A stretch of 64,000 nucleotides of DNA from Bog-473 sp963717455 (lineage in GTDB: Bacteria > Actinomycetota > Acidimicrobiia > Acidimicrobiales > RAAP-2): positions 3,224,001-3,288,000 of the forward strand of contig OY970336.1 of assembly GCA_963717455.1 (NCBI GenBank), written 5' to 3'. A program made the translations under genes and the position numbers. The notes beneath the pieces were generated by a model that saw only the letters and a program-made list of their open reading frames with translations, did no database searches and was not told where the DNA came from. Positions 1 through 8,579 of the stretch are shown in pieces (the first letter of the stretch is position 1; each line of letters begins with the position of its first letter).

Positions 1-7
1 TCCGAGT

Positions 8-32
8 CGCGTAAGTCACAATGATTTACGCG
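8..32. repeat. Short inverted repeat at the window start
   Basis: CGCGTAA at 8-14 is repeated inverted as TTACGCG at 26-32 with an 11-bp spacer. It could be a hairpin or an operator of a gene left of the window. No gene is recognised in 1-170, which ends at the left terminus of an IS element. Confidence 0.3.
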
Positions 33-170
33 CGAGACCACTAGAACTGCCAGACGGGTTCGCCCCTGGTCAGAGGCTCTTTTTCGTGAACGGCTTCGCG
101 GTCCCGGCCGTCCCTGTCTGTAAGCAGTCTCTCAGGACGATGAAGATTTGGCCGGTTGGCGGAGGTATCT

Positions 171-1347
171 TGTGGGTGCCGAGAACGTCATCCGGATGGA
201 CTCAGCTGGACTTTCGTCGGCGTGAGAACAGCGACGAAGCTAGGCCATGGCGCTGTCCTTCCTTTACCTGGCATTCGTCCGAATGCTCCAATGGCTCCGG
301 CTCGCGCGCGGTAACGGCGACGAATTGGCGATCGAAGTCGTCATGCTCCGTCACGAGGTGGCGGTGCTCCGCCGCCAAGTGGCCCGTCCGACGTTGCGGC
401 CCATCGACCGGGCGCTGCTCGCCGGGCTGAGCCGACTCCTTGGTCGCCGCCGCCTGGGGCGGTTCTTTGTCCAACCCGAAACCCTGCTCCGCTGGCATCG
501 GGATCTGGTGCGTCGTCGCTGGACCTATCCCCACCGTTCAGGACGACCGAGTGTTCCCTCTGGCACCGTCGAGATTGTCCTGCGACTGGCAAGGGAGAAC
601 CCCACCTGGGGATATCGAAGGATCCACGGCGAACTGGCCACGATCGGCGTCGGGCTTGCCCCATCGAGTGTTTGGTCCATCCTGCGGCGTCACGGCATCG
701 AGCCCACCCCAAGGCGGACCGGGCCCACATGGGCCGAGTTCCTCCGAAGCCAGGCCTGCTCCATGCTGGCCTGCGACTTCTTCACCGTCGACACGGTGCT
801 GCTTCGCCGCCTCTACGTGCTCTTCTTCATCGAGGTGGACACCCGACGGGTGTACGTGAGCGGAGTCGCCGCCAGCCCTGTCGAAGCGTGGGTGGTCCAG
901 CAGGCCCGAAATCTGACCATGGTGCTGGCCAAGCGGACGCTTCCCGTCAGGTTCGTGGTTCGGGACCGAGACGCCAAGTTCACCTCGAGTTTCGACGAAA
1001 TCTTCCGGTCTGAACACATCCGGATCATCCGCACTCCAATCCGGGCACCACGGGCCAATGCGTTTGCCGAACGATTCGTCGGCACTGTTCGTCGTGAGTG
1101 TCTCGACCACATGCTGATCCTTGGCCGCCGTCATCTGGAACACGTCCTAGCCGACTATGCCACCCACTACAACGAGCACCGGCCTCATCGGTCGCTGAGT
1201 CAACTGGCGCCGCTTTCGATGTCCCCTGTGTCAGCGTCAACGCCTCCTGATCCAAGACAGCTGCGAAGAACCGACAAGCTCGGTGGTCTCATCCATGAGT
1301 ACAAACTGGCTGCGTAAGACACTCGGATGACATTCTCGGCACTCACA
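171..1347 (+). mobile_element. IS element (rve/DDE type), 1177 bp with matching terminal inverted repeats
   Basis: The left end at 171 starts TGTGGGTGCCGAGAACGTCA. The right end, read inward from 1347, starts TGTGAGTGCCGAGAATGTCA, so the termini match at 18 of 20 bases and both continue with TCCG. One transposase gene fills the element. The bases next to the two ends (ATCT on the left, GGTT on the right) show no target duplication, so one flank has probably been rearranged. The right end lies directly against the remaining part of an FtsX-type permease gene. Copies of the same terminal motif occur alone near 8.37 and 8.55 kb. Confidence 0.8.
247..1317 (+). CDS. IS transposase with integrase-core (rve) DDE domain
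   Basis: This 356-residue protein moves the surrounding IS element by cut-and-paste strand transfer. The N-terminal third holds a helix-turn-helix-like region (LRHEVAVLRRQVARP, then WGYRRIHGELA near residue 120). The catalytic core follows: Asp in ACDFFTVDTV near residue 178, Asp in VVRDRDAKFT near 240, and Glu in NAFAERFVGTVRREC near 273. The YNEHRPHRSL signature of IS3/IS481-type transposases follows. No orfA or frameshift site is seen, so it is a single-ORF element, most like the IS481/IS3 superfamily. It looks intact and may be active. Confidence 0.9.
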   Translation: MALSFLYLAFVRMLQWLRLARGNGDELAIEVVMLRHEVAVLRRQVARPTLRPIDRALLAGLSRLLGRRRLGRFFVQPETLLRWHRDLVRRRWTYPHRSGRPSVPSGTVEIVLRLARENPTWGYRRIHGELATIGVGLAPSSVWSILRRHGIEPTPRRTGPTWAEFLRSQACSMLACDFFTVDTVLLRRLYVLFFIEVDTRRVYVSGVAASPVEAWVVQQARNLTMVLAKRTLPVRFVVRDRDAKFTSSFDEIFRSEHIRIIRTPIRAPRANAFAERFVGTVRRECLDHMLILGRRHLEHVLADYATHYNEHRPHRSLSQLAPLSMSPVSASTPPDPRQLRRTDKLGGLIHEYKLAA

Positions 1348-1675
1348 GGTTGCCCTTGTCAACACCCTCGTGATGGCAACCGTCGAACGGCGAGGGGCTG
1401 TCTGGCTGCTCCGCCGTGTCGGTGCCACAACTCGCCAGCTGCTGTCGATGACGATCTGGGAGACCCTGATCATCGCCATTTCCGGCGTCGTGCTCGGTGC
1501 GGCGGCGGGCGCTGCGTCTGCCATCGTCGTCTCGAAGTCGCTGGCCGATACGTGGATGCCCTACCTGACGTAGAAACCGCTGGTCGCGATCGGCGCCATC
1601 GCGGTCGGCCTGACCTTTGTGGCGATCTTGGTACCGACCATGTGGTTGCTCAGCACCCCAATCCGGGAGGAATGA
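1346..1675 (+). pseudogene. 3' remnant of an FtsX-like ABC transporter permease
   Basis: The frame beginning directly at the IS right end encodes a hydrophobic stretch with ATVERRGAVWLLRRVGAT, a cytoplasmic signature preceding the last transmembrane segments of FtsX/MacB-type permeases. Two predicted membrane helices follow. An in-frame TAG at 1571-1573 interrupts the frame, after which the same frame continues through a final helix to a TGA at 1673. The 5' part of the gene is absent from the window. This is a decayed tail of a lipoprotein/antimicrobial-export type permease, probably cut by the IS. Confidence 0.7.
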
Positions 1676-1802
1676 GCACCTTGGGCGAACTAGGCAGTAC
1701 TGAGAGCGGCGCTCCGGGTCGACGCGGCTTGGTGGCCAGATACTGCCGTGCCAAACGGACCGTTATTGGAGTCTGCGGTTGTGCGGTGACACCCCCAGTG
1801 GA

Positions 1803-1816
1803 GGGACCTTAGTCCC
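1803..1816 (+). promoter_or_regulatory. DosR/DevR-like operator upstream of the arginine deiminase operon
   Basis: GGGACCTTAGTCCC at 1803-1816 has perfect GGGAC-N4-GTCCC half-sites, the core of the mycobacterial dormancy-regulator box (consensus core GGGACTTTAGTCCC, 13 of 14 matches). It ends 88 bp before the chosen start of the first operon gene. The flanks continue the palindrome weakly. A hypoxia/NO-type response regulator binding here would fit an anaerobic arginine-fermentation operon. No DosR gene lies in the window. Confidence 0.7.
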
Positions 1817-1904
1817 TACCCGCTGTATGGCTCGTGATTCACAGTGAATGCAAGAAAACCGGGGCGCGGTCGCCAGCGCCGCGGTGTCAGCGAAAGGAGA
1901 CCCT

Positions 1905-3359
1905 GTGTCGCTCACGACCGCTCCCCCGCCCGCTCCGCCGGCGCCCCCTGGTCAACCCCTCACTCCCCGCAGCGAGGCAAAGGCCCATGCCCTGGGCCTG
2001 ACCTCCGCCACCGGCCTGGTCATCGGCAGCATCGTCGGGACTGGCGTATTCACCATGCCGGCCGTGATCGCCGGCGCCGGCACCATGGGCATCATCGTGC
2101 TCGGCGTCATCGCCGTGGGCGCCATGCTCTTAGCCGTCCTCTTCGGGCAGCTGACCAAGCGGGTGCCCAACAGCGACGGCGGCCTGTATGCCTACTCACG
2201 GCACGAGTTCGGCGACTTCGCCGGCTACCTGGTGGGCTGGTGCTACTGGGTGCAGTCGTGGGCCGGCAACGCGGCGATCGTCTCGTCCTGGGTCTTCTAC
2301 GTCGACGCCCTGTTCGGATGGGGCCACAACACGGGCATGGAGAACTGGTGTATCGCCATGTTCGGCCTGTGGGTGCCGGCCGTCATCAACCTCATCGGCG
2401 TCCGCCAGATGGCGTGGTTCCAGAACGTCACCGTCGTCCTCAAGTTCTTACCCCTCCTCTTCATCGCCGTGGTCGGGTGGTTCTACGTGACGTCGTCGAA
2501 CTTCGGCCCCTTCAACGCCACGGGCGGCAGCCTCTACAGCGGTATCGGCATCGCGGCGGGCGTGGCACTCTTCTCGTTCATTGGGGTGGAGGCGGCAGCG
2601 ATCACGGCGAAGCGGGTCAGGGACCCGCGGCGCAACGTCATGCGCGCCTCGGTGATCGGCACGGCGGCCTGTGCCCTCCTCTACGTGCTGGTGACGGCGG
2701 TCGTGATGGGGCTGGTGTCGCACCACACCCTGGTTGGCACCGGATCCCCCTTCGTCAACGCCTTTGACACCATGTTCCCCCACAATGCCTGGGCCGGGAA
2801 GTTCATCGCTGCGGTGGCGGTGGTGTCGGGCATCGGGGCCCTCAACGGCTGGACCCTCATCGTCACCGAGACGTCACGGGCCATCGCCCAGGACGACATG
2901 TTCCCGCGGCCCTTCGCATGGTCCGACCGCAAGGGGACGGCGTGGTTTGGCATCCTCGTCGGGACCGCCCTCCCATCGATCCTCATGCTGTGGGCCTACA
3001 ACACCAAGACGGGGCTGACCGTCTTCACGTACCTGGTGGACCTCACCGTGGTCACCGTGGCCATCCCGTACTTCATGTCGGCCATCGCCCAGCTCACCTT
3101 CTTGGTCTCACGGCGCCGACGGGTCGTCGGCTGGGCGCTGGCCCGCGACCTCATGGTCGCCGGCATCAGCGTGCTCTTCTCCATGTGGGTGACCTTCGCC
3201 TCGGGTTACCAGGTCGTCTACCAGGCCCTGGTGGTGATCCTCGCCGGGCTGATCCTCTACGCCTTCCTCAACGCCCGGCGCGAGCGCCTCGGTGAGGCAG
3301 CCGAACCGACGGACCTGCCCCCGGAGGCGGCCGAGGTCGAAGTGGCTGGGTCGGCCTGA
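1905..3359 (+). CDS. arcD: APC-family permease, probable arginine:ornithine antiporter
   Basis: This is a polytopic membrane protein of the amino acid-polyamine-organocation superfamily. It is placed first in an arginine deiminase operon, where such carriers swap external arginine for ornithine without energy cost. The GTG start at 1905 follows AAAGGAG by 5 nt and is preferred over an upstream ATG at 1848 that has no ribosome site. The 484-residue product opens with a proline-rich cytoplasmic leader, then GLVIGSIVGTGVFTMP, the helix-1 substrate-binding signature of the family, and about 12 hydrophobic segments. Substrate assignment rests on the neighbours; by sequence alone another basic amino acid or polyamine is possible. 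Confidence 0.85.
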   Translation: MSLTTAPPPAPPAPPGQPLTPRSEAKAHALGLTSATGLVIGSIVGTGVFTMPAVIAGAGTMGIIVLGVIAVGAMLLAVLFGQLTKRVPNSDGGLYAYSRHEFGDFAGYLVGWCYWVQSWAGNAAIVSSWVFYVDALFGWGHNTGMENWCIAMFGLWVPAVINLIGVRQMAWFQNVTVVLKFLPLLFIAVVGWFYVTSSNFGPFNATGGSLYSGIGIAAGVALFSFIGVEAAAITAKRVRDPRRNVMRASVIGTAACALLYVLVTAVVMGLVSHHTLVGTGSPFVNAFDTMFPHNAWAGKFIAAVAVVSGIGALNGWTLIVTETSRAIAQDDMFPRPFAWSDRKGTAWFGILVGTALPSILMLWAYNTKTGLTVFTYLVDLTVVTVAIPYFMSAIAQLTFLVSRRRRVVGWALARDLMVAGISVLFSMWVTFASGYQVVYQALVVILAGLILYAFLNARRERLGEAAEPTDLPPEAAEVEVAGSA

Positions 3360-3388
3360 ACGGCCGACGATACGAACGGAGGAGTGCC

Positions 3389-4609
3389 ATGAGATTCCAT
3401 GTCGACTCGGAGATCGGCCCCCTGCACCAGGCCATCGTCCACCGCCCAGGGCTCGAGCTCTCCCGGCTGACGCCGGAGAACATCGGCGAGCTGCTCTTCG
3501 ATGACGTGATGTGGGCCAAGAAGGCCAAGGAGGAGCACGACGCCTTCGCGGAGGCCCTGCGGGACAAGGGCGTGCAGGTGCACTACTACGGGCAGTTGCT
3601 CGGCGAGACGCTCGAGCTGCCCGAGGGTCGGGACTTCGTCCTCGACCGGCTCTGCACTCCCGAGATCCTGGGCCCCTCTCTGGTCGGACCGGTGCGCAAC
3701 CTCTTCGAAGACCTCGACGGCGCCGCACTGGCCGAATTCTTGGTGGGCGGGATCCTGAAGGCCGACCTGCGCCCGCTGCGGGCCCATAGCCTCAAGTGGG
3801 ACATGCTCAACGCGGACGACTTCGTCCTGACCCCACTTCCCAACCACCTCTTCCAGCGGGACAACTCCTGCTGGATCTACGGCGGGGTGTCCATGAATCC
3901 CATGGCCAAGCCGGCCCGCCAGCGCGAGACCCTGCACACCCGGGCCATCTACCGCTTCCACCCGCTCTTCGCCGGGGCCGACTTCGTCACTTACTACGGC
4001 GACGAGGACCGCACCTACCAGCCGGCCACCATCGAGGGTGGTGACGTCCACGTCATCGGCCATGACGCAGTACTGATCGGCATGGGCGAGCGGACGACGC
4101 CGATGGCCATCGAGATGCTTGCCCGTGCTCTCTTCGACTCCGGGCAGGCGACCAGTGTCGTGGCCATCGAGCTGCCCCACAGCCACGCCTTCATGCACCT
4201 CGACACCGTCATGTCGATGGTCGATGCCGACACCTTCGTCCTCTACCCCTACTTCGACCGACACCTGCGCAGCTGGACCATCACAGAGGGAGATGATCCA
4301 GGCCGGCTCACCATCACCCGCAACCACAGCCTCTGGGACACGCTGGCGGAGATCCTCGAGGTCGACGCGATCACGGTACTCACCACCGACGAGGACATCC
4401 GGGCCGCCGAGCGCGAGCAATGGGACGACGGCACGAACTATCTCGCGGTGGCCCCGGGCGTGGTCCTCGGCTACGAGCGCAACGTGCCCACGAACACCAT
4501 GCTGCGCAAGCACGGGGTCGAGGTGATCTCCATCGCAGGGAGCGAGCTCGGCCGCGGCCGGGGCGGGCCCCGTTGCATGACCTGCCCGATCGAGCGCGCT
4601 GCGGCGTAG
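3389..4609 (+). CDS. arcA: Arginine deiminase
   Basis: This cytoplasmic enzyme hydrolyses L-arginine to citrulline and ammonia, the first step of arginine fermentation. It has 406 residues, the usual length. Visible signatures are FQRDNSCWIYGGVS, the Asp-containing GGDVHVIG motif, the catalytic His region HSHAFMHLDTVMSMVD, and the C-terminal GRGRGGPRCMTCP, whose first Cys is the nucleophile. A GGAGG sequence lies about 7 nt before the ATG. It is 29 bp downstream of the antiporter and 14 bp upstream of the carbamoyltransferase, so the genes are surely one transcript under the box at 1803. The ammonia also buffers acid stress. Confidence 0.96.
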   Translation: MRFHVDSEIGPLHQAIVHRPGLELSRLTPENIGELLFDDVMWAKKAKEEHDAFAEALRDKGVQVHYYGQLLGETLELPEGRDFVLDRLCTPEILGPSLVGPVRNLFEDLDGAALAEFLVGGILKADLRPLRAHSLKWDMLNADDFVLTPLPNHLFQRDNSCWIYGGVSMNPMAKPARQRETLHTRAIYRFHPLFAGADFVTYYGDEDRTYQPATIEGGDVHVIGHDAVLIGMGERTTPMAIEMLARALFDSGQATSVVAIELPHSHAFMHLDTVMSMVDADTFVLYPYFDRHLRSWTITEGDDPGRLTITRNHSLWDTLAEILEVDAITVLTTDEDIRAAEREQWDDGTNYLAVAPGVVLGYERNVPTNTMLRKHGVEVISIAGSELGRGRGGPRCMTCPIERAAA

Positions 4610-4623
4610 AGGGAGGTTCCGAG

Positions 4624-5625
4624 ATGTCTGTCGACCTTCGTGGCCGAAGCCTGCTGAAGGAGGTGGACTTCACCAACCAGGAGTTCACCTACCTGGTCGA
4701 CCTGGCGGCGCAGCTGCGCCAGGAGAAACGCTCGGGCACAGAGGCACTACGCCTGGCGGGGCGGAACATCGCCCTCATCTTCGAGAAGACCTCCACGCGC
4801 ACCCGCGCGGCCTTCGAGGTCGGCGCGCACGACCAGGGAGCCCACGTCACCTACCTCGGACCCGAAGACTCCCAGCTCGGGCACAAGGAGTCAATGAAGG
4901 ACACCGCCCGCGTGCTAGGGCGCATGTTCGACGGCATCGAGTACCGGGGCTTCGCTCAGGAGAAGGTCGAGACCCTCGCCCGCTACGCCGGGGTGCCGGT
5001 CTGGAACGGGCTCACCGACCAGTGGCATCCGACCCAGATGCTGGCCGACGTGCTCACCATGCGGGACCACTCGTCTGACCCGTTCGACGAGCTGGCCTTC
5101 TGCTACCTCGGAGATGCGCGCAACAACACGGCGAACTCGCTGCTCGTCACGGGCGCACTCCTCGGAGCCGACGTCCGCCTGGCAGCGCCCGAAGCGCTCT
5201 GGCCCTCGGCCGAGGTCCGGGACACGGCGGAGCGACTCGCCGCCGGCTCGGGCGCTCGCGTCATGGTCACCGACGACCTCCACAAGGCCGTCTTGGCCGC
5301 AGACTTCCTCTACACCGACGTCTGGCTGTCCATGGGCGAGCCCGCAGAGGAGTGGGGCGAGCGCATCGACGAGCTCCTCGCCTACCAGGTGAACACCGAT
5401 GTACTGGCGGCGACCGGCAACCCCGCGGTCAAGTTCATGCACTGCCTCCCTGCCTTGCACAACAGAGAGACCGAGGTCGGGGAGCAGATCTTCGAAAAGT
5501 ACGGGCTCAGCGCCCTAGAGGTGACCGAGGAGGTGTTCGAGTCGCCCGCCTCGATCGTCTTCGACCAGGCCGAGAACCGCTTGCACACCATCAAGGCAGC
5601 CATGGTCGCCACCCTGGTCGGCTGA
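4624..5625 (+). CDS. arcB: Catabolic ornithine carbamoyltransferase
   Basis: This enzyme converts citrulline plus phosphate to ornithine and carbamoyl phosphate in the catabolic direction. The ATG at 4624 follows GGGAGG and gives 333 residues, the family length; the frame is open further upstream, but that part overlaps arcA. Carbamoyl-phosphate binding motifs STRTR and HPTQ, the DVWLSMGE loop that binds ornithine, and FMHCLPA with the active Cys are all present. The position between arcA and arcC assigns it to fermentation rather than to arginine biosynthesis. It ends 1 nt before arcC. Confidence 0.95.
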   Translation: MSVDLRGRSLLKEVDFTNQEFTYLVDLAAQLRQEKRSGTEALRLAGRNIALIFEKTSTRTRAAFEVGAHDQGAHVTYLGPEDSQLGHKESMKDTARVLGRMFDGIEYRGFAQEKVETLARYAGVPVWNGLTDQWHPTQMLADVLTMRDHSSDPFDELAFCYLGDARNNTANSLLVTGALLGADVRLAAPEALWPSAEVRDTAERLAAGSGARVMVTDDLHKAVLAADFLYTDVWLSMGEPAEEWGERIDELLAYQVNTDVLAATGNPAVKFMHCLPALHNRETEVGEQIFEKYGLSALEVTEEVFESPASIVFDQAENRLHTIKAAMVATLVG

Positions 5626-5626
5626 G

Positions 5627-6619
5627 ATGCGGATCGTCGTCGCCCTCGGCGGCAACGCCATGCTCGAGCGGGGCGAGAGCCCCGACGCCGAAGTCCAGCA
5701 GCGTCACGTGGAGACGGCGGTCGCGGCGTTGGTGCCTCTGGCGCGTAACCATGAGCTCGTCGTCACCCACGGTAATGGACCGCAAGTTGGTGTTCTGGCG
5801 ATCGAGAGCGCCGGCGATGCGGCGCTGTCTCGCCCCTACCCTTTTGACGTCCTCGGCGCAGAGACCCAAGGCATGATCGGCTACTGGCTGCTCCAAGCGC
5901 TCGAGAATGCGCTCCCCGGCCGACAGGTGGCGAGCATCGTGTGCCAGACGGTGGTCGACGCGGACGACCTAGCTTTCGCCGATCCGACCAAGTTCGTCGG
6001 CCCCTCCTTTGCAGAGGACCAAGCCCGCCGGCTGGCGGCCGAGCGGTCGTGGGAGGTCCGACAGGACGGCGAGTTCTGGCGCCGGGTCGTCGCCTCGCCC
6101 GAACCGAAGGAGTTGGTCGAGTTGGCGGTCATCACCGACCTGCTCAAGGATGGCGTCCTGGTGATCTGCTCGGGAGGAGGCGGCATACCAGTGGTCAGAA
6201 CCGGCGGCGTCGTGCATGGAATCGAGGCCGTCATCGACAAGGACCTGACAGCGGCACTGCTCGCCCGTTCCGTCCGTGCCGACGCGCTGCTGCTCTTGAC
6301 CGATGTCGACGCGGTCGAGGCGGGATACGGGACGCCGGAAGCGACCCCCATTCGCCAGGCCACGGTCGCCGAGTTGAGGGCGATGGCTTTTCCGGCAGGC
6401 TCGATGGGTCCGAAGGTAGAAGCCGTCTGCCGGTTCGTCGAAGCCAGCGGGGGGATCGCGGCCATCGGACACCTCGCCGACGCGGTGGCCGTACTCGATG
6501 GCAGGGCGGGAACCAGGGTCGTGGCCGGTTCACATCGGACGGACGGAAGGTCCCGCCAGAACGTCGGAGCGCACACCAATTCCCCACCCGAGTCGACTGT
6601 GGTGGACCTTGATCACTGA
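5627..6619 (+). CDS. arcC: Carbamate kinase
   Basis: This enzyme transfers phosphate from carbamoyl phosphate to ADP, giving ATP, CO2 and ammonia; it is the energy-yielding step of the pathway. Conserved blocks are ALGGNAMLERGE at the N-terminus, THGNGPQVG, CSGGGGIPV, the catalytic-lysine region VIDKDLTAALLA and GSMGPKVEAVCRFVE. With 330 residues it is about 15-20 longer than usual because of a polar C-terminal tail beyond VVAGS. The start codon is one base after the arcB stop, so translation is probably coupled. No clear terminator follows in 6620-6714. Confidence 0.95.
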   Translation: MRIVVALGGNAMLERGESPDAEVQQRHVETAVAALVPLARNHELVVTHGNGPQVGVLAIESAGDAALSRPYPFDVLGAETQGMIGYWLLQALENALPGRQVASIVCQTVVDADDLAFADPTKFVGPSFAEDQARRLAAERSWEVRQDGEFWRRVVASPEPKELVELAVITDLLKDGVLVICSGGGGIPVVRTGGVVHGIEAVIDKDLTAALLARSVRADALLLLTDVDAVEAGYGTPEATPIRQATVAELRAMAFPAGSMGPKVEAVCRFVEASGGIAAIGHLADAVAVLDGRAGTRVVAGSHRTDGRSRQNVGAHTNSPPESTVVDLDH

Positions 6620-6730
6620 CGAGTTCTTCGATCTGCGATACCCCAGAACCCACCCGGTAGCGACGCTTTCAGGGTGGTCCTACGTCGTTGCGGTGGTCTC
6701 TAGGAACTCGCGCACTAGTGCTGCCGCGCG

Positions 6731-7099
6731 TTAGTTCGTCGGTGTATCCGGGAGCCATGCTGACGGGTCGTTGAGGTAGAGGCCGCAGGCACAATCAAGG
6801 GCTTCTTCGGCGCTGCCAGCGAGCATGCCGTTGGGGAGGACGGCATCCTCGTAGTCATCGTGGCTGGCCCGGTAGAGGGCGAAGCCCCAGTGGTGGGCCG
6901 ATCCGCCGTAACGCAGCCGGCAGAGTTTGAGGACGGTTCCGTCGGCCTGGCGTCCGTCAACATAGGCGAAGTTGGCCCGGAAGCGGACCTCGACAGCGGA
7001 GAGGTCCGGCCATCGGTCCCGGGCACGAGCGTTGAGGCGCTGGGTCAGGCTGGCTTTGGTCGATGCGGGAGGCCCCTTCACCGGTCCATCTTGGCCCAC
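6731..7099 (-). CDS. Unknown passenger protein of the IS630-type element
   Basis: This 122-residue soluble protein is of unrecognised function. It starts with GTG only 8 bp after the transposase stop, behind AGGG, so it is co-transcribed and probably translationally coupled. Its stop overlaps the terminal inverted repeat. A basic N-terminus is followed by VRFRANFAYVDGRQADG, RLRYGGSAHHWGFALYRAS, and a C-terminal EEALDCACGLYLNDP segment with two cysteines. I recall similar proteins in actinobacteria but know no function. It could be a transposition accessory or simply a captured gene. Confidence 0.7.
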   Translation of the reverse strand: MGQDGPVKGPPASTKASLTQRLNARARDRWPDLSAVEVRFRANFAYVDGRQADGTVLKLCRLRYGGSAHHWGFALYRASHDDYEDAVLPNGMLAGSAEEALDCACGLYLNDPSAWLPDTPTN

Positions 7100-7107
7100 G
7101 CGTGCCC

Positions 7108-8262
7108 TCAGGCGGCGAGGGGGAGCTCGGCTTCGGGCCGATGGGCGTCGATGCGTTCGAGCATGGCGGCGAGATCACGGCTCGTGAAGCGCCAGTCGAA
7201 CGGGCGCGCCGTCGCGTTGTAGCGCTGCTCGAAGCGGCAGAGGCGATCGGCCAGGGCGGCGAGGTCAGCGAAGTCGGCGGGCTTGATCACCTTGCGCTGG
7301 ATGACCGAGAAGACGACCTCGATCTGGTTCAGCCACGAGGCATGGACGGGCAGGTGGACGAGCTGCGCGTTGGGCCACGCCGCTGCCATGCGCTCGACCG
7401 AACGCTGCCCACGGTGCGAGGACCCGTTGTCGACCACCCAGTAGACGCGCCGCGCGCTCGCGTAGGGCTCGAGGGTCATGACGCGCTCGGCCAGCTCCAT
7501 GAACGGCACGATCCCGGTCTTCTCGGCCACCGTGCCGAAGAGGCGGGCCGCATGGACGTCGTAGGCGCCCATGTAGGCGAGCGTGCCGCCCCGCTCGTAT
7601 TCGAACTCGACCCGCCGGAGGCGCCCTGGGCCAGGACCGAGATCGGGGTGGCAGCGCCTGAGCGCTTGGAGCTGGGACTTCTCGTCGGCCGAGATCACGT
7701 AGTCGTCGGGGCCGAGCGCGACGCCGTCGACGACGCGCTGGTATAGGTCGAGGACGCGCGCCGCTTTGGTAGCGAAGTCGGGGTCCCGCGGGAAGATCCA
7801 TGACCGGAAGCGCCACGGCTTGATCGCGGCAGCATGCAGCCAGCGGCGCACCGTCGAGGACGAAATCGACTCGACGAGCCCTTCGCGCCTCGCCTGGGTG
7901 GCCAGCTCGTGCGAGCTCCACCGCGACAGGGGAACATCACGTCGCTCGGGTGGCTCGCAGGCCAAGGCCTTGATCCCGGCCACCACGGCAGCACCGAAGC
8001 GCCGTGGCCGTCCAGAGCGAGGGCGGTCCCTCAGGCCAGCGAGCCCCTCCTGCCAGAAGCGCTTGCGCCACTTCGACGCCACATCGACACACACCCCGAC
8101 GCGCTGGGCGATGTCCACGTTCCGCGCACCGTCGGCCGCCGCCAGCACGATGCGAGCCCGCACCACCTCGGCGTGCGCGGCCGTCCGCGACGACGCCCGT
8201 TCCTCGAGCACGGCGCGGTCATCTGGCGAGAGCCGAACTTCGAAGGGCGAACGACGAGACAT
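7108..8262 (-). CDS. IS630-family transposase
   Basis: This 384-residue transposase starts at an ATG 11 nt after GAGGAGG; an upstream in-frame start lacks a ribosome site. The N-terminal part has two helix-turn-helix regions (NVDIAQRVGVCVDVASKW and a paired-like domain with STVRRWLH). The catalytic triad is Asp in VISADEKSQ, Asp in VVDNGSSH and Glu in HASWLNQIEVVFS, the classical IS630 DDE pattern. The frame is intact. It is transcribed toward the passenger gene. Confidence 0.93.
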   Translation of the reverse strand: MSRRSPFEVRLSPDDRAVLEERASSRTAAHAEVVRARIVLAAADGARNVDIAQRVGVCVDVASKWRKRFWQEGLAGLRDRPRSGRPRRFGAAVVAGIKALACEPPERRDVPLSRWSSHELATQARREGLVESISSSTVRRWLHAAAIKPWRFRSWIFPRDPDFATKAARVLDLYQRVVDGVALGPDDYVISADEKSQLQALRRCHPDLGPGPGRLRRVEFEYERGGTLAYMGAYDVHAARLFGTVAEKTGIVPFMELAERVMTLEPYASARRVYWVVDNGSSHRGQRSVERMAAAWPNAQLVHLPVHASWLNQIEVVFSVIQRKVIKPADFADLAALADRLCRFEQRYNATARPFDWRFTSRDLAAMLERIDAHRPEAELPLAA

Positions 8263-8368
8263 CGGCCAACCGACCTCCTCACCGCACCCGATGAGGGCAG
8301 GTTCAGCCCTCAAATTACACCGATGTATTTATCGGCAGCGCCACTAGCTTGAAGAATGGTTCCGGCCG

Positions 8369-8392
8369 TGTGGGTGCCGAAATTGTCATCCG
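8369..8392 (+). repeat. Solo terminal repeat of the 171-1347 IS family
   Basis: TGTGGGTGCCGAAATTGTCA followed by TCCG matches the left end of the first IS at nearly every position. No transposase is attached. It sits just outside the IS630 right end and may be a relic of a deleted copy. Confidence 0.6.
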
Positions 8393-8538
8393 ACCCTCTG
8401 GCGAGGGAGGATGCGTATCGAGACCTCTTCTTTCCCACCGCCGTAGACCGTTGTTCATCTGGTACGACCAAGAGTGGGATCGTGCGTCTGCGCTGCTAGG
8501 ACGACCCCGCTCACCGCCAAGATCAAGTTGGCACACTC

Positions 8539-8579
8539 AGTGGGTGCCGAAAACCTGTGGGTGCCGAAAAGCTCATCCA
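8539..8579 (+). repeat. Two tandem solo IS ends
   Basis: AGTGGGTGCCGAAAACC at 8539-8555 is followed directly by TGTGGGTGCCGAAAAGCTCA at 8556, then TCCA. Both resemble the terminus of the IS at 171. Same-orientation stacking suggests repeated insertion and deletion at one point, directly beside the tRNA-like scrap. Confidence 0.55.

Larger units (their letters stand above)
6715..8347 (-). mobile_element. IS630-type element with a passenger gene
   Basis: The left terminus at 6715 reads CTAGTGCTGCCGCGCGTTAG. The right terminus read inward from 8347 is CTAGTGGCGCTGCCGATAAA. Both later contain TCGGTGTA, so they form imperfect inverted repeats of about 32 bp. A TA dinucleotide sits at each tip (6716-6717 and 8345-8346), as expected for the TA target duplication of IS630/Tc1-mariner elements. 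The element encloses a transposase and a second ORF whose stop codon lies inside the left repeat, so that ORF travels with the element. Confidence 0.75.
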
